DNA from: Globodera rostochiensis
Taxonomy: Eukaryota; Nematoda; Chromadorea; Rhabditida; Heteroderidae
Direction: 5' to 3'
NCBI GenBank assembly: GCA_018350325.1
Contig: JAEVLN010000013.1
Span: 1,922,001 to 1,986,000, forward strand
DNA length: 64,000 nucleotides
Part shown: one piece after another, positions 22,213 through 34,900 of the stretch
How the letters are laid out: each line of letters starts with the position of its first letter
Position numbering within the stretch: the first letter of the stretch is position 1
Notes under the pieces: generated by a model
Database searches by the model: none
Told to the model about the DNA's origin: nothing
What the model saw: only the letters and a program-made list of their open reading frames with translations
Position numbers and translations under genes: made by a program

Positions 22213-25115
22213 GTGCCCGGGGGAAGATTTAGGAAGAGCAGTCAAAAAAATAGGGCACTTATTCGGGGGGCCCCGGGGTGGGCGGCGTGTTCGGGCTAGC
22301 CATTCTACTGACTAAATAAATAAGACCACTCCTCTCTCTCTTCGTTCATTCAATTGTTCGTCTCCATTATATACCCTCTCTTTTATTTTTCGCCCAAAAC
22401 CCGATGAGCAACAAAATGTGTGACCGTTTTTGCCAGACAAAATCCCACAAATACTCTTATACCCCGAAGGCATGCCGCTGATTTTGTGCCGAAAACGGAT
22501 TTTGGAGCACCCGACAAAATTTGCTGGGCATTCATAAGCATTTGCCAGCAAAAAAAAAAAATTGGAAACGGAATCCCCCTGTGTGCCAAAAGGAACCGGC
22601 GGCATATTCCAGTCCCCCCCCCCCTTATTTATATACACACATAAAATCCATTCCATTGGTTGTTGTTGTTGTTGTAAGCATTTGTTCTTGTTTCTTTTTA
22701 TTTATTTGGTCTTCATAATACACACAATCAATCACTAAACACTTCGCCCAGTTCGTCCTCCATGCATCATTCTCTCCGGTTCGGTTATTTTTGTTGTTGT
22801 TGTGTTGCAGCTGCAGAGTTGTTCATCTCCTATTTTCCACTTACGCGTGCGGTTCTCGTGTTTTTTGAAAATTTGAGCTTTCTTCGATTTCGTGCTCCGG
22901 TTTTTTTTTTGTCTTTGTTTGTTTCTCTCTCCGACCTATTTTGTTTGATTAAGATTTGAATAAAAAAGTTGTCGTGTGCATGCTTTGGGCACCAACATTT
23001 TTTTGTACAGGAGCTGGACGGCATTTTACCGCGCGGGAGGGGGCGGGGGCGGCCCTTGGTCACCAAATCGCGGAAAATTTTGTTGCCTGTGGAAAATGCT
23101 CTCGTTCATTGATGATTATGCGATTTTTGGAATAATGTGCCAACCGGGAATCCCCGGCGGCGGCGTTGGACGTGATCCCGCCGGTTCGGGGTTTTGGGGA
23201 ATTGCTTTTTGGGCCTGCCATTCTGTTCCCCGGCGGGCTAAGTCCAATTGGAATTGCTAAGCTCTTTAGTCCATACATATTTCTTGGTATTGTTTTTTTA
23301 TGGGTCCCGGGTCAATTAGTCACTCATTCTTTTGCCTCCATTTGGTTGAATTTTTCTTGCCCCCCCCCTCCCTCCGGGCACTCATAATTTGCCCCCAAGG
23401 GGAGGACACTTTCCGCTTGGCTCACAACATCACTCAAACCCCCCCCCCCCACCCCACTCCCTCGAGGGGATGTGCAATGGCACGGCACATCTGCCATCCT
23501 CTCACCACACACATCCTGACCCGAAATTATCATCCTGTTTTTGACCGTTCATATAATTTGGATGAAAATGGGGGAATTTTTATTTAAGCAAAAAATAAAC
23601 GCAAAATCTCATTTTCTTTTGGCCACACAATTAAATACACACATTTTTACGAAAATTTCAATTTTTAAATGCATTAATTAACAAAAATTGAGCAATTTTT
23701 TATCCCACCGCAGGGCATGGAGAGCATACAAATTTGGGGGTACATAACACCTAAGTGTGTGTGTGCGGGGGCCGCCACGGCCTGGCAGTGTCTGGCCCCG
23801 GGGCGATGGGATTGCCTCCCGCCCCCCCCCCCGGGGGCAACCGGGTTGGCATATGGGTGGGTGGGTGTCTACCCGAGTCAATTTGCCCCCGTCAATGGGC
23901 AAATTGGAGCGCCGGCGGCAAAAGAAAATGATTTATCATTTGACCGACAGACAAATCAAAGGGGGCAAAAATTTGCGAAATTTTCAATCCCTTTCGGCTC
24001 GGCCCCTGAGGGGAAAGAAAAAGAAAATTTAAATTTCCAAAAAATTTGCATATGTATTCTCTCCCATCCATCCGAACAGAGAGAACAATTGTTTAAACCC
24101 CCGGGGGGGCGGGGGTTGGGCACGCCAACTGTTTTAGCGAGAAAGAGCAAGAGCGACATTTAGCCCCGGAGGGGCACAAAACGGACGGGGGGGGGAGATT
24201 AAACTCTCTCTCAACTCTTTCAGCCTCAATTGACGGACGACGCGAGGACATTTTTACGACGACCATTACCCCTCCAGCGCCTCCGCTTTGGCAAAAATTG
24301 GTGGGCCAAAAGGTCGCCAGAGGGGCCGGGGGGGGGCAGATGTCCTCGCCTGACCCTCCCGGGGAAATGGACAAGACCCCCCTTTTGCTGCGGCTGCTGC
24401 TGCTGATGAACGGGCACCGGAGGGGTCAGTTGTCCATGGCCCTACCGCCCCTGCGGGGCTCTCTCTCTCTCTGTGCATTTAAAGTTGCTTTACAACAATT
24501 GTTCTGAGGTTTTCGAAGAACGAAGAAAAATGGGTGGAATAAAATGAATAGCGACAAAAAGCGAAAACCTTTTTTAAATTTAAACTTTGGCCATTAAAAA
24601 TTCAATTTAAAATTTAAATTTGATTTGCCTTGAGGAAAAAATTCAAAAGGCGGAATTTTGTTTTATATAAGCCAAGAACGGACACAAAAATGCATTAGTA
24701 ATGACTACAAAGTGTCACAATCTTCGAAATTAAATGTCCTATTTAAAATTTTTACATTAAATTAAATTTTAGAAAATTCAAAATATCAAATTCATTGAAA
24801 ATTTAAACAAAATTCGTACAATTCACTTCCTTCGGGGCCCCCTCGCCTCCTCAATTTTCCGCATTTTGCGCCTTTAAATGTGCCCCCCCCCTCCCCTCCG
24901 GGGCCATTCATTCATTCGTTTCTCGTCGTCCATTCATCGCCCCGTATAATGCGTAATCACCCCCCCCCCCCCCCCCCCGCCCCGATTCGGCTTCATCTTT
25001 CGTTTCAAATTCGTTCTCCCCCAGCACAAACATTTTTTACGAGACGACGACGACCGCCGCCGCGACAAAACTTTTACAGTTTTTGCATCCCCAAACTCTT
25101 TAATAAAAAAACATT
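22213..25115. other. Gene-poor region with homopolymer tracts, part 1
   Basis: No exon could be supported. Runs of C at about 22613-22624, 23361-23368, 23440-23450, 23820-23831 and 24960-24978 alternate with A/T-rich stretches. Open frames here are proline- or glycine-rich translations of the runs. Confidence 0.5.
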
Positions 25116-25123
25116 GTCGTGAT

Positions 25124-25266
25124 TAGTGTTTGTTAGGCAAATGGGCGTTTTTTGGTATTCGCTAACGAGAATTTTGGTATAATACCGAAACAGAAATTCC
25201 AAAAAATTCTTCGGTACGGTATTTCGGTAAAAATACCGCGGTAATACCGTGCCGTGCCTAACACTA
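25124..25266. mobile_element. hAT-like MITE with 8-bp target duplication
   Basis: The 143-bp element starts 'tagtgtttgttaggca' and ends 'tgcctaacacta', inverted repeats apart from a few extra bases at the left. It is flanked on both sides by GTCGTGAT (25116-25123 and 25267-25274). An 8-bp duplication and a 'YAGTGTT' terminus fit the hAT superfamily. It contains inner near-palindromes around 'ggtattaccgcggtattttt'. No coding capacity. Confidence 0.8.
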
Positions 25267-25274
25267 GTCGTGAT

Positions 25275-26849
25275 CGGACAACGTCGACGACAACGAAATG
25301 AATGAAAAGCCCATTTTTGTTTTGAAAATTAAAAAAGTGTTTTTCTGTTAAAGCGCCGCTAATTACTTTAAGGACGCTGCTCGAGGAGTCACGGCTCTGT
25401 TCGGTCTCGCGCGGTTCCCGAGAATGTTGTCCATTTTTCCTTAAAAAATTTTACTATTTAAAAAAAAAATTTTTGATCGTTTTTTCGCCTTTTCGGTTAG
25501 CACAAACCAAACACCCTGGCATTGAGTTGGGTGGCCGGGCCATAGCCCCATCCCCCTGTCCCCGGCATGGCATTTTTTGGAGGGGGGGGGGGGGGGTTGG
25601 CACTCTGAAGGCGCGGGTGGCAAAACCCCCTAGTTTTGAGGAAAAAATATATTTGATCACAATATCATGATTTTAGTTAGTTTCTTTGATGCCGCCGAAT
25701 TTTGCGGCGCTTTTTGGGGATGTCCGGCACCACAGAAAGGGCCAAACAAAAAATTCTCCAATCGATTTGCCTCGGACACCATTAGGCCTAATAATCAGAG
25801 GTCACATCGTCCACTGATTAGGCCTCGCAGACTCTCACTCATTTAACAAAGTGTTTGTGAAAGTTGAAATTAGGCTAACGATTTACGCGTCTCGAAAGTC
25901 GGTAAAATTTGCATAAACGAGAATTGTGTGGCGGCGGCGCCGGCGGCGGCGCGGTAGTGGAGGGGTGGGGGATGGCCCTCTCGGCGCCGCGGTGCAAGGG
26001 GCACCATCGACCACCGCCGCCCCCTCCCGCCACAACCCTCTGGCCGGAGGGGGGGGGGGGGGGGGGGGGGGGAGGGGCTCTTCTCTCTGTTTGCTGTTCC
26101 CATCGCCCCAACCCGCCCTCACATTGCTCATCTTCCCCCCGCCATCAAAACCCCCCCCCCCCCCCTCCCGCCCTCCGTTTACTCACCCATTCACTTTCGT
26201 CTACTCCCGGCCAATTTCCCCGAAGAGGGGGGGTAACGGAGGGTCGAGACTCCCGAGTTCAACCGCTCGGGGTCCACCTCTTTCAGTTTCCATTTAGTCA
26301 AATGGGTTGTCCGCCGAGCCCTCGGGCCAGCCCAGAAGGCACACTCCCCCCCCCCCCCCCCCCCGGGGGTTAATGAAACATTTTCTGTGTTTTTTTGTCC
26401 AATGCCCAGTTTTTACGGCACACAATTTCCTCCGACTCAAATACACTATATGCCCATCCCGCGACGCCCAAGGGGTTGTCAGGACTTTGTGGCCATTACG
26501 CCCTCTTTCGGCCTCTCCGCCCGCCGTTGCTAGGTTTTTTGAAGAAGACCGTAAGAGCTCGGGGGCCACGTTTTGTGGGCACTTTGTTTGTGCCATTCCC
26601 CGAGGGGTTGTTTTGCCAAGATGAACTCTTCTGGCGCCCACATCATCCCCCCCCCCTCCTCCGAAGGGGTGGGTGGGCGGGTGGCAAAGCGGGGCAGGGT
26701 CAAGACTCTCGGGGTTGGCTAACCGCACCCATTCATTGCGCCCTTCTCCCACCCCCACCCCCCGCCACCCCATCGCTGTGTAAAGCAAGTTGGCTTACCG
26801 CCAGCTGTCGGCGTATTTATTGACACAAAAAGCCATCGCCCCTCAGGGA
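25275..26849. other. Gene-poor region with homopolymer tracts, part 2
   Basis: Long G runs at about 25579-25595 and 26049-26071 and C runs at about 26150-26165 and 26347-26364. The sequence is CG-rich between them. Nothing gene-like beyond low-complexity frames. Confidence 0.45.
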
Positions 26850-27735
26850 CTGTGGCCCGGTTTCTCTCTCTTTCTCACACTCTCTTCCTCTGTCTCTTCT
26901 CTATCTGTTGTTTCCCTCACACTCTCTTCATCTGTCTCTCTCTCTTGTCTCCCTCACACTCTCTTCCTCTGTCTCTCTCTCTCTCTTGTCTCCCTAACAC
27001 TCTCTTCCTCTGTCTCTTTCTCTGGTCTCTCTCGCGCTCTTTTTCCCCTCTCTATTTCCTTCTTTACCCTCTCTTTCAAGCTTCATCCCCCCTCCCATCC
27101 GCTGCTTCTCCCGCTTGTCGATGTTAGCATGCGCTCCCCCCTCCCCTCCCCCTCTTTCCCCGGGGGGATTTTTCTTTTATTATATTTATTCTCTGCATTG
27201 CATTGAGGCAAAATGTGTTGTTTTTGTTTAGTCTCGACATTCGTTTGGCCTCCGACAAATCCGTTTATCAATCCTGTCTCAAGGCTTTACCTCATTTTTT
27301 GCAAGAAACAAAAAATTATTCCAACCTTTCTTACGCACGTGGCCCCAAATTCATTTCTTTTACTTCCTTTTTTGCTCTCTCTTTCCGCCCCCCTCTTCCT
27401 CTTTCCTTCTCTTTTCTCCTCTCTTCTTTCTCCCCATCTTCCTCTTTTCTGTTCCTTCTCTCTCCCTCTTCTTCTTTGTTTCCCCTCCTCCCTGTTTTCT
27501 CTACTTCCATCTACCCCCTTTTCCTCCCAACTTTTTTTTCTCTTTCCTTACTCTCAATTCTCTTTCCCCCTTCTTCTCTTCTCCGTCCCCCCCCCCTTTC
27601 TTCCTTTCTCTATGTCCCTCCTCTCCGCACTCTCTTCTCCAACTTTCTTTTTCTCTTTCCTTACTCTCTCAATCTCTCCCCATATCTTTCCCTCTCCCGT
27701 CTCTGCCCCTCCCCCATTTACCGTATCCCCCCCCC
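26850..27735. repeat. Polypyrimidine tract of about 0.9 kb
   Basis: The + strand is overwhelmingly C and T. The left part (26866-27020) is a degenerate tandem of 'ctctcttcctctgtctc' with 'tccctcacac' spacers, and the rest is irregular 'tttctcttcctt' text, broken by one ordinary stretch at 27150-27360. Long open frames on the + strand are S/L/P/F-rich artefacts. Confidence 0.8.
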
Positions 27736-28040
27736 CGGACAGACAGCGCGGGGAACAGTCAAATTCAATTCCCCTCTTTGCCCATTCGTTATTTTGCTTG
27801 AGGTTTTGCCCCGTCGCCGGAGGGCACTTTTCCAGAATTTCCTATTATTAGATACATACGGGCCGCTATGTTTTTGACATCCGTTTTTGTGCCATTCACG
27901 GACACCCCCAAAAGTCGGCAAATGCCCGATTTTCCATGGCAAAATGGCACTTTCCCTGTAGGCAAGGCGCCAGAGGCGCTGGTTCCGGGTCGGGGGCGAG
28001 GGGAGGGGGCGGCCAATTTGTATGCCGTATAATCATCATT

Positions 28041-28152
28041 AGGTGTAGAGAACGGACCGATCGAGTCGAGATTCTCGATCAAATGTCGATCAACAAAATG
28101 TTTTTCGAGATACGAGATTTTTCGAGCTTCTCGATCGGTCGTCCTCTCTAAT
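28041..28152. mobile_element. Short inverted-repeat element (MITE-like), copy 1
   Basis: 'tagagaacggaccgatcgag' at the left is inverted at the right as 'cttctcgatcggtcgtcctctcta'. The interior is built of 'gagattctcgatc' palindromes. The same family appears at 29241-29465. Confidence 0.5.
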
Positions 28153-28434
28153 CCTTTCTCTGTACATTTATTTATTTGGTCATAATTTAAGCCATTTTTT
28201 GAACACATTTTTAAACGCTTATTATTTTATTGCCGCCGGCGATGCACAACGGCGCCGCCGCCGGCGCCCTTCCGGATGTAATGTAAGAAAAGTGCGGCAA
28301 AAACCCCCCAATCTTTCCGCCCGCCCCCGTCGGTTGTCGCCCCCGCAAAAGTTTTGCGCCTAGTCACAACAATTTGCGCCTAGTCAAAAGCCCAACCAAC
28401 TAAGTCTAACTCACAACAAATTCGTCGGCGCCGG

Positions 28435-31400
28435 ATGGACAACGAAGTTAGTGTGTGGAAAAGAATTGGAAATTTTAATTTCAAAAAAAAATTTTAATTA
28501 ATTTTTAAATTTTCAAATTGCGCAGTTTTGCTGCGTAGACGAAGTGCTTGGCCAATTCTTTCCCGGCGGTTGCAGCCTAGCAGCAGCAGCAGCAGCACCA
28601 CCAGCAGCACAACAACAACATTTTGATGACGACAACAACAACAAATGGCGCTGGTGCAAAGAAGCGGCGGACAAAGTGTGTGCAAATTAATTTTTTCGAC
28701 AAATGCCATTCATCAAAATTGATGCCTGCAGGGCAATGCAATTCGTTCTTTTTTATTTTTGTTTTGGGACGAAAGCGGGACTCCCGGGATTTAGAGAGTT
28801 GAGAGACGAAAGCGGACGGAAATTCAATTTTTGTCCGGGCTTTTAAAAAAAGTCCCGAATTCCGGACCCAAAAATGTCTGGAATCCGAAAATTTCAAATA
28901 TTTTAGGTTTTTTTTAGTTTGAACTACTAAAAGCAATTGCAAGTAATAATTGCAAAAACTTTCTCTTTAATAAGTTTTCTGATTTTTTTTTGCCAAAAAT
29001 GTCCGGAAACCGGATCCCGGACATCTGGTGCCCTAATGAGCACGGAATTTGCTCTAAACATTAATTTGTAAAAATTATTTTAAATTACAAAAATTTAAAT
29101 TGTTTTAGCTGATTCTCGAGCAGACAGTGCGCTTTAAGGAGGACGGCTTCGGCGTGCAGTTTCACCCGCTGTTTTCTTACGGGTGCTTTTTTTGAATTGG
29201 ATTTGAATTTGTGCCGGCCCAATTTTTGTTGGCTCTCAACTATAGAGCGAGGACCGATTCGAGATTCTCGATTGAAATCTCGACGAAATTTTAGTAAGAT
29301 CGAGGGTCAAGATTTTTCTAGATTCTCGATCAAAATCTCGATCAACGAAATTTTATGCGCAAGCTCTTTGAGATTCCCGATCGAACTATCGGTAAATCTC
29401 GATGATGTTCGAGATTCTCGATCGATAATCTCGTTTGGTCCTCAAGTCCTTGTTTTTCTCTCTACTCTCAACATCAATCACCACAGGACGGCCTCCGTTT
29501 GGGGCGAATGTGCGCTGGACGAGCTGACACGTGCGTATTGGGAGGTGGCGGTGGACGAAGTGTACGGCTCGTCGATGATGTTTGGTGAGTGTTTGTTGTT
29601 GTTGTTGGGTACGTACAACAAACAAACAAAACAATCTTTGGGGTGTCCGGTTGGCCCCGAACCTCAACACTGATCAATAATGATCAGTTCTAATCTACTA
29701 ATGAGACTCTGATCACTGCTGCTGAGTGAATGGTTGAGTTGTTCCGGTTGTCTGATCTGATCAGTTTAGACCTCACTTTGATCATTATAAAATCGCCGAT
29801 CTGGTTCGGATTGGATTCCATTTTTGAGATCTGATCAAAGGATCCTATTTTGGTCTGTTCAGTTTGCTTAACGACTGTTTTAGAGCTGACTTTGAGGCGC
29901 CGATCTGGTTCTGATCGGATCCAAAATGATCCCCTTTTGATCTGATCAGCTGACTTATTTATGGCCAAAGTGTTGACCTGCGCTGTTCCACCAAATGATT
30001 GGGGGACCACAAATGGTGCCGCCGTCCACGCAAAAATGGACAAAATTATTAAAACCCCAAAACCCCTGTGGGGTGCCCTACGCCGATTCAAATCGCCAAA
30101 AATGTTAAAATGTGCCAACATTGGCGAAAGGATTAGAATTAATATTATATTATTATTATTATTATACTTTTTTTGCCAATTTTGTCAGGCATCGGGACAC
30201 GGGACGCCCTCCAGACGGTGCCGTTTGGTTTTGTCGATTTGCTTGGTGGCGTTGGCCGCCTCGGGGACCAGGCCTACGGCCTGTCGCATAAGGCAACGAA
30301 TTCGATTATTACGCGGCGAATTCATAAAAATTTTCCTAATTTTTTTTAAATATTTTTTGTTTTTTGTAGGGCTCCATTTTTCACGCCGGCACGTCCACGC
30401 CGTTCTGCGAACGTCTCCGTTCCATGGACGGGCCGTGCACTTGCACTGTTGGCATTCTGTTCGATGGTAAATTTTAAATTTAAATTTGGCGTTGTACCCC
30501 CCCCCCCCCCCGGGGGTTTACAAGCATTTTATTGATGATGATTGGAGTTTAAGAGAATTTGGTGTTCGAATTTTTTGAGGCCTCGGAATTCCGATTTCCG
30601 GCATTTTGAGGCCTCCGCATTCCGATTTACGAATTGGGAGGTGGGGCAATATTGGAGGGAGGGAGGGGGGCGTGGGGCATAAAATGCCGACCAAAAATGC
30701 CGGGGGGGGGGTAGTCCGGCCGTCCGGCCTCCACAATTTTTGGGCTTCCTAAAATTTAATTTAATTTTTATTTCCTTTTAGGCCCTTCCGCTCGCATTGG
30801 CTTCTCACTGGACGGCAAATGGCTCGGCTGGGCCTTCCAAACAGTCAAATTGGCCGGTCGCGTGTACTTTCCGATGGTGTCCAGGTTGGCGGGCAAATTT
30901 TTTGTTTTTGCAATTTTTTTAAATATTTTTTTTTGTTTGAATTATTTTTTTGTTTCAGTACCGCCCAACGCTCGTACTTCACGCTGTTGCAGCATCGACA
31001 ACGCCAAACGCGTTCACCGAACACGCTGCAGCAACAGTGCATGGACGCCATGGTCGAGCAAATGTTGAGAGCGCGGGTAAACAACAACAAAAACAAATAT
31101 TTTTTTTTTGTTTGGCCCCTGTGGGGCTTCGCGCGCCCGAATTTTGGAGAATTTAAAATTTAATCAAAATTTAAGGGGAGATACAAAAATTGTATTTTAA
31201 AGGCTCAAAAGTCGATTTATTCTCCCCATATACTGTTTACTGGTCTTCCCATTTTAAAGTGTCAAATTGAGGTATACTGTATAGAGAAAGCTACTATATA
31301 GAAAGAGCTACTGTATAGAGAGAGAGCTACTATATAGAGCTAAACGTTTACCAAAACTTTGGGCGGGGATACCAGGGCTACAGTTGGTTATAGTACTGTA

Positions 31401-31882
31401 ATAAAAATGCCCTAAAGGGTCGAAAATTAACATCCCCCCCCCCCCCCTCCCCTCAGGGCACGGAGTTGCCAAGCCTGGGCAAGTTCGGGCTGCCTAAGGG
31501 CATGGAGTGCGAGCTGTGGCACAAATGGTGCAAGCGCGTCATGCACGGACGGTCACCGCCGGTTGAACGGAACGCGTCCACCCAAACGGAAGAGGGCGGT
31601 GAGAAAAGTGTTTAAAATTTTTAAATTAAAAAAAAAATCCATAAAAATATATTTACTAACCCCCGAGGCTACAAGGCTTCTTAATTAAAAATTTATATAT
31701 TATAAATATAATTTGTTGTTAAAAGCATTTTTGAAGACCCAAAATCGGCGGAGCCGCCGCACTCTCCGCGCAAGCGCAAATGCCCTCCGGCACGAGGTGT
31801 TCGGCACGCCTCCGGCGACTTGGGCCCTCCAGCAGCAAATCCGTTGCAGAAAATGCCACGGCATTATTACATCGCACAATAA
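28435..31882 (+). CDS. SPRY-domain / SOCS-box protein, SPSB3-like
   Basis: Ten exons: 28435-28446, 28526-28675, 29109-29182, 29487-29584, 30189-30292, 30370-30466, 30782-30884, 30959-31076, 31457-31598, 31726-31882. The first nine join in phase. The start exon is only MDNE. Then comes a cysteine-containing segment with an Ala/Gln-rich insert and 'KWRWCKEAADK', then the SPRY domain: 'VQFHPLFSYG', 'RAYWEVAVDEVYGSSMMFG', 'IGTRDALQ', 'YGLSHKGSIFH', 'IGFSLDGKWLGWAF' and 'GRVYFPMVS'. A C-terminal 'LQQQCMDAMVEQML' and 'LPSLGKFGLPKGM' resembles the SOCS box that recruits elongin/cullin. SPSB3-type proteins are substrate receptors for cullin-RING ligases. The intron after 30292 uses a GC donor. The last exon reads best as 'IFEDPKSAEPPHSPRKRK' (basic, NLS-like), out of phase by one base with exon nine; the splice-consistent frame ends at 31907. 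This is the conserved animal gene, not a SPRYSEC effector. Confidence 0.85.
29241..29465. mobile_element. Short inverted-repeat element (MITE-like), copy 2, in intron
   Basis: The left end 'tatagagcgaggaccgattcgag' and the right end '...gtttggtcctcaag' through 'ctctctactctcaac' are roughly inverted. The interior repeats 'gagattctcgat'. It fills most of the third SPSB3-like intron and shares its motif with 28041-28152. Confidence 0.45.
29690..29960. repeat. GATC-rich intronic repeat
   Basis: Two related segments of about 120 bp, each with 'cgccgatctggttc' and 'gatctgatca', lie side by side in the fourth SPSB3-like intron. Similar TGATCA-rich text occurs at 32350-32720 and 33650-33760. Confidence 0.45.
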
Positions 31883-31907
31883 TTTTTGTCTCTGTTTTTT
31901 TGCATGA

Positions 31908-34900
31908 AAATTTGGCAAAAAAAAACCGAGAGGAATTAAAATTTTGCCAAATTTAAAAATTCTTTTCATTAAACCGCGCGTATTCATTCATTTATCATTT
32001 TATATTTTTTTCAACCATTTTTAAATTCAATTTTAAATTCATTTTAATTTCTGTTTATATTTTCTTCCAATCTTTGTGATGAGACCAAAATTTGCAACAA
32101 CAACAAAAAATGATCAAATTTTTTTAGTTTCTGCAAAAAAAAGTTTTTTCTTTCTTTTGGTCTCCACAAATTTTAAATTTTGTTTTTACCCCACCGTCAC
32201 AATGATTTTGAATTTGAGGAGAAGCCATCCATTCATTCATTGTGGTTCAAACGCTTTAAGGACATGTGAAAAGTTTTTGAATTAAATGTTTTTTTATACA
32301 TTTAAATCACAGCCATTTTAATGTTAATTCTGTCCATGGGAACGCTCTCCATGAACAGCAAACAGTGTTTCTGTTCTGATCACTTTTTAGGCGCGAGCTT
32401 GATCTGATCCGCGGATCATGCGAGCTCCGTGATCAGGCCATTCTTTTGATCAGACCCGATTATGATCACAAACATTGATCATCAGAGTGATCAGGCCGTT
32501 TTCGTGATCGATCAGATTGTCAGTGACCAATCAATCGTTCATAATGTTTTTGATTATGATCACAAACATTGATGATCAGAGTGTTTTCCTGAACGTTGGG
32601 TGATCAGGCCGTTTTCGTGATCAGATCGTTATTGATCGGTTCTAGCCCCACTCGTTGATCCGCTGATCAGATCACTTTTGTGTTCAAAGTAGTGAGTGAT
32701 CAAATTGTTTGTGTTATCGGATCGGAAATGGAAACACTGCTTAATGTTTATATATATTTAATAATTAACCAACCACTAAACAATTAATTAATAATTAATT
32801 CTTTTATAACACGACCACCACAAAATAATGTATTTGCTGCAGCTGTGTGCAAAAAGTCCATCCATCCAGAGTGAAAATGAATGATTGACGGCGGCGGCGG
32901 TGGCGGCGACGGCATTTTTGGTGCCAAATTCAAACATTGGCACAAAATGTGCCGTCCGTCGCACCTTTTGACGCCCAAATGCCGTCCGTCGCCCCCCCCC
33001 CCGTCGTCCGTCTTTTGGCATTTTTTTCTTTTTCCCCACTTTTCTGTGTCAAATTTACAATCCCAACAACAACAACAATTTGTTTTTCTTATTTTAAACA
33101 ATTCCTTCAAGCAAATTTTGTGTTACAAAAACTCGCGCACTGCCTGATTTTGTCTGCGCATGCACACCCCCCCCAGGCATGTGTAACCCCGGAATTCGGT
33201 ATTCCGGTCACAAAAATGTACGGAAATCGGCTCCTAAATTCTCCGGAAAATTGCGCAAATTTTAAATTCTAAAATTTTGAAAATATTTTTTGCAAATAAT
33301 AATTAGAAAAATTATTCAAATTCCACTTCCATGTTTTAACATGTTTAAAAGATTTCAATTTTGTCCAAAAAATTGTCCAGGAACAACAAAAAATCCGGGG
33401 AATTTTTGTGCAAATTTCCGCATTTTTTGCAATGCCAAAAATGTCCGGAAACCGGTTACACAGTCTAGTTGTTGGCACGGCACACTCATTTCTCTGTTAT
33501 TTTGTTTTTTAATTCAATTCAATTCAATTTATTTGTTTTTGTTTCGCTAATAGACGCAACCACTTTTTCTACATTTACACATGGACGGCGCCGCATGCCC
33601 GCCGTGTGTGTCCATTCGTAGCGCTTTCTTCGCATAGTCGGCGCGTGATCAGTGAGTGTGTCGCGCGCGCAATTCAAAATTTTCGAAAAGCTGATCACTG
33701 ATCAGAGATCATTGATCACTGATCATTGATCAGATTAGTGATCAAAATGAATCATTCGTTCCGGAAATAAACGACGTGATTTTTCCAATTACCGGACGGA
33801 CCTTTGTCCATTTTCCTCCGCCCGGACATTTTGTCCAATTTATGTTAAGTCACTCTGAAAAGTTTCGGAGAGTCATTTTGAATAAAATTAAATTGGGCAA
33901 ATTAAATTTTTTTTGCAATTTTTTATTAAAAATTAAATGCAACATTTTTAGCAGCAACACAAAGCACTGGTCACGCGAGATTTCTATGTGTACTTTTTCA
34001 TTGAAATTAATCAATTTTTATTTTTTTGCTTTTATTTTAAGCGTTTTTGAAATTTGTTTGTTTACCACAAATTATCCAAGCTCGATTCTAAAAAAGCCCA
34101 TGGAATTAATTGATATTATTGTTCTGTCGCTGATATTATTATACAAACAAATTGCATCGTTTTATTTTCCAATATTTCCATGGTTCAACAAAATGTTTTC
34201 AAAAATACTCACCAGTGTACATACAAAACAAATACCGACCATACCCCATAAACCCTCTGGGGATGTTCGAGAATGTGTCGGGTCTCGACTCAATTCCCGG
34301 TTTTTTTTTGGGTCTCGGTCTCTGAGCCAGCCTCGGCTTCAAGAAGTCTCGGCTTCAAGAAGTCTCGGCTTTTAGAAGTCTCGGCTTCAAGAAGTCTCGG
34401 CTTCAAAAAGTCTCGGCTTTAAGAAGTCTCGGTTCTCGAGTCCCCGGCAAATTTTGAGTCTCGAACATCGCCCCCCCCCCTCCTCCACTATTACCAATAC
34501 ACGAATTTAAAACAGAGTAGAGCGCGGGAAGAAAAAATGTCCTTTTTTGGGACTAAAGATCCCGATCCTTCCCCAGTTTTTGCCTAAAATCCCAATCCCG
34601 ATCCCGATCGGGTTCTTGCTTAAAATGCCGATCCGTCCCCAGACTCTAATTTAAAATTCTCTTTATTTTATTTGTAATTTAATTTTGCAACAATTTGTTT
34701 TCTCTGACCACACAAAAGATGCGCTACACGCAAAGAGAGGAGGGCAGGCCGGCCATCTCTGAATGTGCAATCAAAAATCTAGTCAACGCTGTACAAAACA
34801 AAAATTGCCAATTTTTTTTCATAATATTTCAAATTTAAATTTTGTCGAATTACATAAATATGTACCCCTCCCTCCTTTTTTTACCCCCACATTTTTGTTG

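Noticed and set aside
25875..26373. Overlapping Pro/Gly-rich frames of up to 154 codons on both strands
   Set aside because: Produced by C and G homopolymers.
27203..27877. Plus-strand frame of 224 codons rich in Ser/Leu/Phe/Pro
   Set aside because: Translation of a polypyrimidine tract; no start context, splice or family support.
28435..31907. SPRYSEC effector of a cyst nematode
   Set aside because: No signal peptide; a cysteine-rich N-terminal part, GTxxM-type SPRY core and SOCS-like end fit the conserved SPSB3 family.
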